This document shows positions 54,575-62,265 of a stretch of DNA of 64,000 nucleotides, piece after piece (the first letter of the stretch is position 1; each line of letters starts with the position of its first letter). The notes beneath the pieces are model-generated. The model saw only the letters and a program-made list of their open reading frames with translations. It searched no databases and was not told where the DNA came from. Where the stretch lies: NCBI RefSeq assembly GCF_001612635.1, contig NZ_BDAV01000012.1, forward strand, positions 248,001-312,000, read 5' to 3'. The position numbers and the translations under genes were made by a program. Origin of the DNA: Nocardia africana NBRC 100379 (lineage in GTDB: Bacteria > Actinomycetota > Actinomycetes > Mycobacteriales > Mycobacteriaceae).

Positions 54575-55272
54575 CCCATCGGATCGTCGGCCTTCGGTTC
54601 GACCTTGTATCCGAACGGCGGGGTGTAGCGGCCCCAGCGGACACAGGTCCAACCGCCGTCGGCGGTCGGGGCCAGTTCGATGGTCTCGGTGTTGTCCAGG
54701 TGGTTGTTGGTCGTGAACGGCGGTGCGACGCCGGTGAGTTCACGGGCCGCCAGTCGCATCGCGGCGCCGTGACTGACCAGCAACACGTCGCGCGAATCCG
54801 AGCCGGGAAGCAGATAGTCGTCCCGAACCTGTTCCAGCACGGGCAGATACCGCTCGAGGACCTCCTCGCCGGATTCGCCGCCCGGCAGCCGCGTATTCAG
54901 CTCACCCAGGTGCCAGGACCGGTATACCCGCTGGAATTCCCGGTGCGCTGCTTCGGAATTCTGTCCCTCCAGCTCGCCGACCTGTACCTCGTACACGCCG
55001 TCGACCACCTCGGCCGCCACACCGGTCACCGATTCGATATGGCCGGCGGTCTGCTGGGCACGCAGCGCCACCGAGGAGTACAACCGCACCGGTGGCACCG
55101 CCAACCGCGCGGCGAACGATTTGGCTTGAGCCACACCGCGTTCGGTGAGCGGTAAACCGGGGACGCGGGTATCCAGAAGTTTCGCTATATTGCCCTCGGT
55201 CTCGCCGTGGCGGACCAGCACCAACCTGCCGGAACCGCGGACGGGTTCGCGGGTCGCACCGGTTTCACTCAT
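54571..55272 (-). CDS. Histidine phosphatase / phosphoglycerate-mutase-family protein (Rv3837c-like)
   Basis: Histidine-phosphatase-superfamily protein of 233 residues: LVLVRHGETEGN holds the phospho-accepting His, with YSSVALRAQQTA, YEVQVGELEGQ and LLVSHGAAMRL (second His) following. The family includes cofactor-dependent phosphoglycerate mutases and many unspecific phosphatases; this subgroup lacks the extra region of true mutases, so a phosphatase role is at least as likely. The ATG overlaps the pheA stop (ATGA). Confidence 0.88.
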   Translation of the reverse strand: MSETGATREPVRGSGRLVLVRHGETEGNIAKLLDTRVPGLPLTERGVAQAKSFAARLAVPPVRLYSSVALRAQQTAGHIESVTGVAAEVVDGVYEVQVGELEGQNSEAAHREFQRVYRSWHLGELNTRLPGGESGEEVLERYLPVLEQVRDDYLLPGSDSRDVLLVSHGAAMRLAARELTGVAPPFTTNNHLDNTETIELAPTADGGWTCVRWGRYTPPFGYKVEPKADDPMG

Positions 55273-56189
55273 GAGGCGTCCACCCCCTTTTTCACATCGT
55301 CCAACCAGGCCGACGCCGGCTCGTCGGCGGGCGGCGGCGAACCGCTCGGTGAACTCGCCGGCCAGGAGCCCAGATAGCGGATCCGCCCGGCGGTCCGGTG
55401 CAGCGCCTTCAGGGCCTCGGCGACGGCGGTGTCATCGATATGGCCGACACAATCCAGATAGAAGCGATAGGTACCCATTCCGGTGCGAGTCGGCCGGGAT
55501 TCGATCCGGGTCAGATCGACACCGCGAGTGGCGAATTCGGCGAAAACCCGCATCAGCGAACCGGGTTCGTTCGCCAACTCGAGCACCACCAGCGAGGTGC
55601 GGTCGGCGCCGGTGCGGGCCGGCGCCTCGCGCGGCGGAGTGACCAGCACGAAACGGGTGATGGCCTGGTCGTGGTCGGCGACACCGGTGGCCAGTTCGAC
55701 GAGGTTCAGCCGCTGACCGGCCAGCGTGGTCGAGACCGCGGCGTCGGCATGGCCGGCCACGACATCCTCGGCCGCGGCCGCGTTGGAGGCCGAGGTGTAC
55801 AGCGATGCCTGCGGCATCCGATCCGCCAGCCACAACCGCACCTGCGCGGCCGCCACCGGATAGGCGGCGAGCGTGCGCACCCGCGACAGCTCCATACCGG
55901 GTTTCGCCACGATCGTGAACGCCACGTCGAGCTCGGTTTCGGCGATGATCTGCAGCCGTGGGCCCACCGCGAGGGCGTCCAGGGTCGCCGAGATGGAACC
56001 TTCGACCGAGCTCTCGATCGGCACCACCGCGCCGTCGGCCGCACCGGACCGGACCATCTCGAGCGCCGCGCCCTGACTGGGCGCGGCTATCCGCTCGACC
56101 GGCTCGTCGAAGGCCCCGTCCGATTCGAGTCGGGCCAGGGCCATCTCGGTGAACGTTCCGGACGGTCCGAAATAGGCGATACGCGGCAC
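55269..56189 (-). CDS. pheA: Prephenate dehydratase
   Basis: Enzyme of 306 residues that converts prephenate to phenylpyruvate in phenylalanine synthesis. Catalytic domain from RIAYFGPSGTFTEMAL, with SSVEGSISATLDAL and the conserved VTTLAGQ-type region (seen as AVSTTLAGQRLNLVELATGV); an ACT regulatory domain follows with the effector motif ESRPTRTGMGTYRFYLD. A 30-residue Pro/Ser-rich tail is extra. ATG at 56189. It is cotranscribed and overlapping with the downstream histidine-phosphatase gene, as at Rv3838c-Rv3837c. Confidence 0.95.
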   Translation of the reverse strand: MPRIAYFGPSGTFTEMALARLESDGAFDEPVERIAAPSQGAALEMVRSGAADGAVVPIESSVEGSISATLDALAVGPRLQIIAETELDVAFTIVAKPGMELSRVRTLAAYPVAAAQVRLWLADRMPQASLYTSASNAAAAEDVVAGHADAAVSTTLAGQRLNLVELATGVADHDQAITRFVLVTPPREAPARTGADRTSLVVLELANEPGSLMRVFAEFATRGVDLTRIESRPTRTGMGTYRFYLDCVGHIDDTAVAEALKALHRTAGRIRYLGSWPASSPSGSPPPADEPASAWLDDVKKGVDAS

Positions 56190-56273
56190 GGATACGACAT
56201 TACTGGCAGTTGGCTGCGCGCTCGCCGTTTGTGCGTGCCCGCGGGTAACAGCCCAGGTCGCGGCGGGAAGCGC

Positions 56274-56693
56274 TCAGGGCGTCAGCACCCGCAGCGCCGC
56301 CGTCACCGACTCCACCTGTTCGGTTTCGACGGCCAGGAGCACCTCACGCAGTGCCTGGACGGCCGGAGCGGACAGGCCGCGGAGAAAGTCGATATCGGGG
56401 CTGGTCAGTGCGGTCCGGATATTCTCGCCGCACAACGCGGCCACCGTGGCGGCGACGATCGCCACCGCACGCTCGCCGGAGGCGGTCGCGGCGACGAATC
56501 CGGTATCGGAATGTGCCACTCCGACCAGAAATTCGGCGACACGCTCATCGGGCAGCGTCAGGTCGAGCACCGGCGCCTGGGGTTTCGCCGACGGCGGCCG
56601 GACCAAGCCGTCCACCAGATCGGACGGGCCCGTGGTGGGGACGCTCAGCGACAGCAGAACGGGTTCGGAGGCGGGCGTCGAGTCGTGCGGCAC
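56274..56693 (-). CDS. Conserved hypothetical protein, Ala-rich helical
   Basis: Protein of 139 residues without a signal peptide or membrane helix. It has a Pro/Ser-rich N-terminus and a helical C-terminal half (AVAIVAATVAALCGENIRTAL, APAVQALREVLLAVE). I recognise no family. GTG at 56693 follows GGTGGAAAT. It is divergent from the DUF2470 gene and shares its 105-bp promoter region, including the IdeR-like box, so it might also respond to iron. Confidence 0.6.
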   Translation of the reverse strand: MPHDSTPASEPVLLSLSVPTTGPSDLVDGLVRPPSAKPQAPVLDLTLPDERVAEFLVGVAHSDTGFVAATASGERAVAIVAATVAALCGENIRTALTSPDIDFLRGLSAPAVQALREVLLAVETEQVESVTAALRVLTP

Positions 56694-56740
56694 ATTTCCA
56701 CCGTAGCGAGCGCAATGCTTGCGCAACGCGGGACGGTGAC

Positions 56741-56759
56741 TTAGCTTAGGTTTACCTAA
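56741..56759. promoter_or_regulatory. IdeR/DtxR box
   Basis: TTAGCTTAGGTTTACCTAA matches the 19-bp IdeR consensus TTAGGTTAGGCTAACCTAA at 16 positions. It lies 39 bp upstream of the DUF2470 start and overlaps where its promoter should be, which predicts repression under iron sufficiency. Confidence 0.82.
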
Positions 56760-56798
56760 TTATCCTGTCGCCGTCCCTGTTCGTCACTGGAGGTCTGT

Positions 56799-57572
56799 AT
56801 GCGCCGCACGATCACGTCCGCCGCTCCATCCGCCGCGGAGCGGATCCGCAGTGCGTGCGCCCATGCCGAGAGTTCCGTCCTGGCTCTACCCGGCACCGAT
56901 CCGATTCCCACGACCGTGCATCATCTGCGCGCGTGCGGTGATGTGGTCGTCGCCGTCGCGCGCGATTCGGCGGCGGTGGCGGCCGCGGCGGCCGAGGTCG
57001 GTTCGCCGGGTGTGCTGGAGTTGACCGACCACGCACCCCTGGCGTTGCGCGAGCCCGTGCGCGCGCTGGTCTGGTTGCGCGGGCGGGTGCGGGCGGTACC
57101 CGGTCATGCCCAGCGCGCCATGGCATCTCAGGTCGCGAGCGAATATCCGCATCCCGGTCTGCTCGATGTGGGTCACACCAGCACCTTGCTGCGAGTGGTG
57201 CTGGAATCGGCCGTCGTCGCCGATTCCACCGGCGCCGAATCGGTCTGCCCACACGATCTGCGCAGCGCCGACGCCGACCCGTTCCGGGAGCTGGAGGCGG
57301 CCTGGCTGCAGCATATGGATTCCGATCACGCGGACGTGATCGCCCGGCTGGCCCGCCATCTGCCGGTCCGGCTGCGCGGTGGTTCGGTGCGGCCGCTGGC
57401 GATCGACCGCTATGGCGTCACGCTGCGGGTCGAGGGACCCGACACCGATCACGACGTGCGACTCCCCTTCCACGCACCGGTGGACGACGTGCAGTCGCTG
57501 AGCCGCGCGGTGCGAATCCTCGCCGGCTGCCCCTTCTTCGACCGCATGCACGGCTCCGATCGCTCCGCGTGA
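56799..57572 (+). CDS. DUF2470/HugZ-like iron-regulated protein (Rv3839-like)
   Basis: Protein of 257 residues with an N-terminal split-barrel-like part and a C-terminal DUF2470 region (FRELEAAWLQHMDSDHADVIARLARHL ... GVTLRVEG). This combination is found in haem-binding or haem-degrading HugZ-type proteins, so a role in haem or iron use is plausible but unproved. ATG at 56799 has GGAGGTCTGT upstream. The IdeR-like box at 56741-56759 and the nearby ferritins support an iron connection; Rv3839 is its positional match. Confidence 0.8.
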   Translation: MRRTITSAAPSAAERIRSACAHAESSVLALPGTDPIPTTVHHLRACGDVVVAVARDSAAVAAAAAEVGSPGVLELTDHAPLALREPVRALVWLRGRVRAVPGHAQRAMASQVASEYPHPGLLDVGHTSTLLRVVLESAVVADSTGAESVCPHDLRSADADPFRELEAAWLQHMDSDHADVIARLARHLPVRLRGGSVRPLAIDRYGVTLRVEGPDTDHDVRLPFHAPVDDVQSLSRAVRILAGCPFFDRMHGSDRSA

Positions 57573-57610
57573 GAGCACGGCCGGATATCCGGCACGCGGC
57601 GAAGCACCCC

Positions 57611-57616
57611 TAGATT
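57611..57616 (+). promoter_or_regulatory. -10 box of a probable leaderless transcript
   Basis: TAGATT ends 6 nt before the ATG of the CPBP-family gene, so transcription should begin at or next to the start codon. No Shine-Dalgarno sequence is present. Confidence 0.5.
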
Positions 57617-57622
57617 GTTCCT

Positions 57623-58417
57623 ATGGTTCCGGGTGATCGTGTGGCAGCTACCTGGCCCGATCCCGCTGCGGAGCGCGACCGGTTCGCGGTCCGGGTGGAG
57701 ATCGCGATCGTCCTGGTCGTCACCTTCGGGACGAGCGGGGCCGGTGCGGCTCTGTCGCTGCTGGAAAGCGCGCTGGCGCCGGGCGGAATCGGCGGTCAGC
57801 AGGTCGCGCTGAATCCGTCGCGGGCCGCGCAGTCGACGATCGATCTGCTGTTTCAGCTGTTGAGCGTCGCGCGACTGGCCGGCTGGGGTGCGCTGGGCCT
57901 GTATCTGTTGTGGCGCAGCGGAATCGGTCCGCGGCTCGTCGGCCTGGCGCGCCTCCGGTGGCGTGGTGACGTGGTCCCCGGCCTCGTCCTCGCCGTGGTG
58001 ATCGGTCTGCCCGGACTGGGGCTGTATCTGGCCGCCCATGCGCTGGGGCTCAGCGTGACGATCGTGCCCAGTTCACTGCACGACCACTGGTGGCGGTTGC
58101 CGGTGCTGGTGCTCTCGGCGGTCGCGAATGCCGTGGCCGAGGAGATCGTCGTCGTCGGATATCTGATCAGCCGGCTGCGCACGCTCGGGTGGTCGGAGAA
58201 CCGATCACTGGCCGCGTCGGCGCTCCTGCGTGGCAGTTATCACCTGTATCAGGGGCTGGGCGGCGGCCTCGGCAACCTGGTGATGGGGCTGATCTTCGGC
58301 CGGTACTGGCAGCGGACGGGACGGCTGTGGCCTCTCATCCTGGCTCACGCGACGATCGATTCGGTTGCCTACATCGGCTACACCGCACTGCACGGCCACG
58401 TCTCCTGGCTGCCGTGA
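57623..58417 (+). CDS. CPBP-family intramembrane metalloprotease-like protein
   Basis: Membrane protein of 264 residues with about seven hydrophobic helices. The CPBP motif 1 appears as AEEIVVVGYL (the usual EExxxR lacks its Arg), motif 2 as LRGSYHLYQG (His conserved), and motif 3 as LAHATIDS. The RGSYHLYQG form is typical for an actinobacterial subset. Whether it is a working protease is open. The gene has no ribosome site; see the -10 box at 57611. Confidence 0.82.
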   Translation: MVPGDRVAATWPDPAAERDRFAVRVEIAIVLVVTFGTSGAGAALSLLESALAPGGIGGQQVALNPSRAAQSTIDLLFQLLSVARLAGWGALGLYLLWRSGIGPRLVGLARLRWRGDVVPGLVLAVVIGLPGLGLYLAAHALGLSVTIVPSSLHDHWWRLPVLVLSAVANAVAEEIVVVGYLISRLRTLGWSENRSLAASALLRGSYHLYQGLGGGLGNLVMGLIFGRYWQRTGRLWPLILAHATIDSVAYIGYTALHGHVSWLP

Positions 58418-58508
58418 GACCACGCCGACCTGCGGGAATCAGCCACGTTCACCCCCGCGGACGCATTGTGCCGACCGGCACAACGCCCCGGTCAGTACCA
58501 TCTCGGTG

Positions 58509-59933
58509 GTGAACGGCGACGACCCCCAGCAGTATCCGCGGACCCGCCGGGTGCCGCCGCCGGCGGGCCCGGACGGTCGGCGCATGCCGCCGCCGGATCG
58601 GCGCGGGCACGATCCGCGCGTTGTGCCAGGTTCCGGACGGCCGATGCCGCCCGGCTCGGGCCGCCCGCCGAATTCGGGTCGTCCCCCCGGCTCGGGCCGT
58701 CCGCTGCCGCCGGGATCGGGGCATCCGCCCGGGCGCCCGCCGATCGAACCGACCCAGGTCATGCGCCGCGACGGCAACAATCCGCCGCTGGCCTGGTCGC
58801 AGGCGCCGAGTAGTCCGGCCCGGCCGCGCGGTAACCCGCCGCCCTACGAACCCGGCGGCGAACCGCCTGCCCATGCTCCGACGCAGCGCCCGGTTCCCTA
58901 CCGGGAACCACCGCCGCCGCCCCCGGCACGGCCCCGCCGCACCGAACGGCCGCCGCGCGAACCACGAGCGCCGCGGGCCCGCCGGAAACGGCATTGGGGC
59001 AGGTGGCTGCTGATTCTGCTGCTCGTCATCATCCTGCTGCCGGTCGCCGGGGTGATCTATCTGGATCATTCACTGCACCGCATCGACGCCCTGTCCCCCT
59101 ATCCCGACCGGGTCGCGCAGACGGCCGGCAGCAACTGGCTGCTGACCGGATCCGACACCCGCGTCGGTCTGACACCGGAACAGGAGAAGGAACTGTCGAC
59201 CGGCGACAGCGCCGACGCCGGTGGTGAACGCAGCGACACCATCATGCTCGTGCACATCCCGAAATCCGGTGCGCCCACCGTGGTGAGCCTGCCGCGTGAC
59301 TCGTATGTGAGCATTCCGGGTGTCGGCAAGGACAAACTCAACGCCGCATTCGCCGCGGGCGGGCCGAAATTGCTGGTACAGACGGTCGAGAATGCGACCG
59401 GCCTGCGTATCGATCATTTCGCCGAGATCGGCTTCGGCGGTTTCGCGGGCATGGTCGATTCGCTCGGTGGCATCGATATGTGCCTGCCCGATGCGATCGA
59501 CGATCCGAAGGCCGGCATCGACCTTCCGGCCGGATGTCAGCATCTGTCCGGCGCTCAGGCGCTCGGCTTCGTGCGCACCCGTGCCACCCCGCGGGCGGAT
59601 CTGGACCGCATGAACAATCAGCGGCTGTTCCTCTCCGCGCTGCTGGAGAAGGCCACCAGCGCCGGGACACTCGCCAATCCGCTGAAGGTATGGCCGCTGG
59701 CCCGCGATGTGGCGTCTTCACTGCAGGTCGACAAGGGAGATCACATCTGGGATCTCGGCCGGTTGGGCTGGGCGCTGCACGGAAAGACGATTGCCACCAC
59801 CGTGCCGATCGGCGGCTTCACCGACGAGTCGGGCTCGGGCAACGTACTGCTGTGGGACCGGGATCGGGCGAGCCGATTCTTCGACGCGCTGGCGCACGAC
59901 CGGACGATCCCGGACGATCTGCTCACCCGGTAG
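58509..59933 (+). CDS. LytR-CpsA-Psr (LCP) family wall ligase (Rv3840-like)
   Basis: Membrane-anchored protein of about 474 residues. A long Pro/Arg/Gly-rich cytoplasmic tail (with repeats GSGRPPNSGRPPGSGRP), a transmembrane helix (LLILLLVIILLPVAGVIYL) and the extracytoplasmic LCP domain with SDTIMLVHIP, SLPRDSYVSIPG, GIDMCLPDAI and RMNNQRLFLSALLEK. LCP enzymes attach polyprenyl-linked polymers, such as arabinogalactan, to peptidoglycan. Two adjacent GTG codons (58506, 58509) may start it; a TACCAT box 7 nt upstream of the second suggests a leaderless mRNA. Confidence 0.87.
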   Translation: MNGDDPQQYPRTRRVPPPAGPDGRRMPPPDRRGHDPRVVPGSGRPMPPGSGRPPNSGRPPGSGRPLPPGSGHPPGRPPIEPTQVMRRDGNNPPLAWSQAPSSPARPRGNPPPYEPGGEPPAHAPTQRPVPYREPPPPPPARPRRTERPPREPRAPRARRKRHWGRWLLILLLVIILLPVAGVIYLDHSLHRIDALSPYPDRVAQTAGSNWLLTGSDTRVGLTPEQEKELSTGDSADAGGERSDTIMLVHIPKSGAPTVVSLPRDSYVSIPGVGKDKLNAAFAAGGPKLLVQTVENATGLRIDHFAEIGFGGFAGMVDSLGGIDMCLPDAIDDPKAGIDLPAGCQHLSGAQALGFVRTRATPRADLDRMNNQRLFLSALLEKATSAGTLANPLKVWPLARDVASSLQVDKGDHIWDLGRLGWALHGKTIATTVPIGGFTDESGSGNVLLWDRDRASRFFDALAHDRTIPDDLLTR

Positions 59934-59943
59934 CGTCGAGGGC

Positions 59944-60483
59944 ATGTCCGGTACCGGCCCCTTCCCCGAACTCCTGCGCGCGCAGATACGGCACGAATTC
60001 ACCGCCTCGCAGCAATATCTCGCGGCCGCCGTCTATTTCGACGCGCAGCGGCTGCCGCAACTGGCACGTATTTGCTATGTGGGCGCGGAGGACAAACGCG
60101 CCCACGCCTTGCGAATGGTGCAGTATCTGCTCGACCGGGATGTCGCCGTGACGGTCACGGGGACCGACGAGGTGCGCTCGGAATTCGAATCGCCCTCGGC
60201 CATCGTGGAATTCCTGCTGGCTCGCGAACGGGAGCTCACCGATCGCATCACCACACTGACCCGGACCGCCCGGGACGCGGGGGATTATCTCGGCGAACAG
60301 TTCATCCGCTGGTTCCTCGAAGATCAGCTCGAAGAGGTGGCGCGACTCACCACCCTGGCCGCGGTCTGCGAGCGCGCGGCCGGCAATTTGTTCGACATCG
60401 AGGAGTTCGTGGCGCGTGAGATTCGGGCCACACGCACGCCCGATGCCTCCGCTCCGAAACCCGCGGGAAGCGCGCGGCGATGA
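59944..60483 (+). CDS. Ferritin-like protein with altered ferroxidase centre
   Basis: Ferritin of 179 residues, clearly paralogous to the next gene: IRHEFTASQQYLAAAVYFDAQRLPQLA, HALRMVQYLLDRD, ARDAGDYLGEQFIRWFLEDQLEEVARL. In the second helix the family ExxH motif reads KRAH (K51, H54) instead of E-R-N-H, so a core ferroxidase ligand is replaced by Lys, as in the light chain of animal ferritin. E18 is kept. The Cys44 and the C-terminal Pro/Arg tail are also unlike copy 2. ATG at 59944, 11 bp after the LCP gene. Confidence 0.85.
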   Translation: MSGTGPFPELLRAQIRHEFTASQQYLAAAVYFDAQRLPQLARICYVGAEDKRAHALRMVQYLLDRDVAVTVTGTDEVRSEFESPSAIVEFLLARERELTDRITTLTRTARDAGDYLGEQFIRWFLEDQLEEVARLTTLAAVCERAAGNLFDIEEFVAREIRATRTPDASAPKPAGSARR

Positions 60484-60491
60484 CAGGCTGC

Positions 60492-60510
60492 TAAGGCAAC
60501 ACTTGCCTCA
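60492..60510. promoter_or_regulatory. Candidate IdeR site upstream of bfrB
   Basis: TAAGGCAACACTTGCCTCA is an AGGCAA/TTGCCT inverted repeat that fits the relaxed IdeR pattern TWAGGNNAGNCTNNCCTWA except at two positions. It lies 54-72 bp upstream of the bfrB start, an activator-like position; IdeR activates bfrB in M. tuberculosis. Confidence 0.5.
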
Positions 60511-60563
60511 TTAAGGGTGTACTTGGATGACAGCCGAACTTGACCAGCACTAATGTCGGGCCC

Positions 60564-61112
60564 ATGTCCAGCCACCCCGATTCCTCGCACAGCAAATTTC
60601 ACGCCCTGCTCCACGATCAGATCCGGCATGAATTCAATGCCGAGCACCAGTACATCGCGATCGCGGTGTGGTTCGACAACGCCGATCTGCCGGTTCTGGC
60701 AAAGCACTTCTATGCCCAGGCCATCGAGGAACGCAATCACGCGATGATGATCGTGCAGTATTTCCTCGATCGGGACATGAGCGTGGAACTGTCCGGAGTC
60801 GATGCCGCGCGGTCGCAATTCGAGAATGCGCGCGAGCCCATTCAATTGGCGCTGCAGCAGGAAAAGACCGTCACCGAGCAGATCATCCAGCTGGCCAGTA
60901 CCGCCCGCGAGGAGGGCGACTACCTGGGCGAGCAGTTCATGCAGTGGTTCCTCAAGGAACAGGTCGAAGAGGTGGCGCGGATGACCACGCTGCTCACCGT
61001 CGCGGATCGGGCCGGATCGAATCTGTTCGATCTCGAGTACTTCGTCTCCCGAGAGATGAGCGGTCCGAGCGATGCCTCGGGGGCGCCTTCGGCGGCCGGC
61101 GGAAACATCTGA
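60564..61112 (+). CDS. bfrB: Ferritin BfrB
   Basis: Iron-storage ferritin of 182 residues with an intact ferroxidase centre: RHEF (E23), IEERNH (E56, H59), the helix-3 Glu in LQQEKTV, and FLKEQVEEV. It aligns along its whole length with mycobacterial BfrB, including LGEQFMQWFL and the tail SGAPSAAGG. The frame begins with TTG at 60540, but ATG at 60564 is colinear with the family. A TAATGT box 7 nt before it, with no ribosome site, suggests a leaderless transcript. Confidence 0.93.
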   Translation: MSSHPDSSHSKFHALLHDQIRHEFNAEHQYIAIAVWFDNADLPVLAKHFYAQAIEERNHAMMIVQYFLDRDMSVELSGVDAARSQFENAREPIQLALQQEKTVTEQIIQLASTAREEGDYLGEQFMQWFLKEQVEEVARMTTLLTVADRAGSNLFDLEYFVSREMSGPSDASGAPSAAGGNI

Positions 61113-61135
61113 CGCGAGAGCAGTCGCGAATCGAT

Positions 61136-61167
61136 GAACTCGGCCCGCCGTCCGGCGGGCCGAGTTC
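61136..61167. terminator. Bidirectional terminator between bfrB and 61213-62139
   Basis: A 14-bp perfect stem (GAACTCGGCCCGCC / GGCGGGCCGAGTTC) with a 4-nt loop, 23 bp after the bfrB stop and 45 bp before the convergent gene's stop. Confidence 0.85.
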
Positions 61168-61212
61168 GTCGTAGGTAACCGATGCGAAAAGCTTGTTCCG
61201 CAGTGGGTTTAG

Positions 61213-62139
61213 CTAGCGCAGCGTGACCTGGCGCGAACGAAGTCCGTCGCGCGAGCGCCGCTCCTCGGAGCTCATCGGGGCATCGGAGGCCAGCGCCTCG
61301 GCCAGGCGAGCGCCGAATTCGTTTGCGGGAGTGACCCATTCGCTCGGGTGGCGTTCGCGATCCAGATCGAAGACCGGCACCAGCAGGCCGTGCGTGCGGA
61401 ACGAGCCCGCGAATCGGGAACCCTCGCCCAGATGCAGTCCGCCCGCGGCGTGCACGCGCGCGAGGGCCAGCATCAGGGCATCCTCGTCCTCGGGCCGGAC
61501 CCAGCGCAGATGCGCCTTCTCGCCGGCGTCGACCCACCACGCCGCACCCACGGATTCGGCGCCCAGGGCCAGCCGGTCCGACGGCATGATCGCCTGATCG
61601 GCCTGGTCGATGGTCGCCGCGACCTGCGGATCCGGCGTGACGCCCTCCGGGACCCACCACTGGAAGTTCTGGTGGACGGTCAGATCCAGATTCGCCTTCG
61701 GGTCGATCACCTCGGTCAGCGGGGGCACCGCGTCCTGAGCGGCCTCGCTTGCCGCGGTGAGTGATTCGCCGGGTTCGGCGGCCTGCGTCCACAGAATCGC
61801 GGCGGCCAGATCGGCGGCCGGATTCTCCGACTGGAACTGCACCTGCGCACCGACGAAACCGGTCGGCTCGTCACCGGCGCGGACCAGGGCGGCGACGGCG
61901 CCGGGTAGCACGGTGGCCAGTGTCACCGGGCGCTCGGCGGAGACGCCCGCGGCCAGTTCCAGGGTCGCGGTCGCCGACGGAACGAACTCGCGGAGTGCGA
62001 CCAGGTCGCATTCGGCGGCCAGCCCGGCGAAGGGGCGCGTCACGGCCGAGGCGGCCTGCTGTTGCGCCGCACGACGTTCGGCGAGGCGCTGAGCCCGATT
62101 ACTGTCGGGCTTTGGAGTATTGCGCTTCTTCTTACCCAC
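61213..62139 (-). CDS. Conserved actinobacterial protein (DUF5926-like)
   Basis: Soluble protein of 308 residues beginning with a basic stretch (GKKKRNTPKPDSNRAQRLAERRAAQQ) and continuing with VTRPFAGLAAECDLVALREFVPSATATL, an acidic central region and a conserved-looking QNFQWWVPEG. I believe this is the DUF5926 family found near glpQ1 in many actinobacteria; its function is unknown. GTG at 62139 is used because the longer open frame reads through the tandem repeat upstream. TAGGTT stands 8 nt before the GTG. Confidence 0.7.
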   Translation of the reverse strand: MGKKKRNTPKPDSNRAQRLAERRAAQQQAASAVTRPFAGLAAECDLVALREFVPSATATLELAAGVSAERPVTLATVLPGAVAALVRAGDEPTGFVGAQVQFQSENPAADLAAAILWTQAAEPGESLTAASEAAQDAVPPLTEVIDPKANLDLTVHQNFQWWVPEGVTPDPQVAATIDQADQAIMPSDRLALGAESVGAAWWVDAGEKAHLRWVRPEDEDALMLALARVHAAGGLHLGEGSRFAGSFRTHGLLVPVFDLDRERHPSEWVTPANEFGARLAEALASDAPMSSEERRSRDGLRSRQVTLR

Positions 62140-62171
62140 GAACGCAGAACCTACAGGTTCCCACGGCCACC

Positions 62172-62219
62172 GCCACGCAGGGGCGCACCGAATCTGCCAC
62201 GCAGGGGCGCACCGATTCC
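62172..62219. repeat. Two tandem copies of a 24-bp unit
   Basis: GCCACGCAGGGGCGCACCGA and four more bases repeat with a 24-bp period at 62172-62195 and 62196-62219, differing only at the end of the unit. It lies in the gap between glpQ1 and the downstream gene, upstream of the latter's start. Its function, if any, is not apparent. Confidence 0.75.
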
Positions 62220-62265
62220 GCGGTCCGTGGCGGATCGAGTCGGCCCACACACTCGGCCGAGTGGA

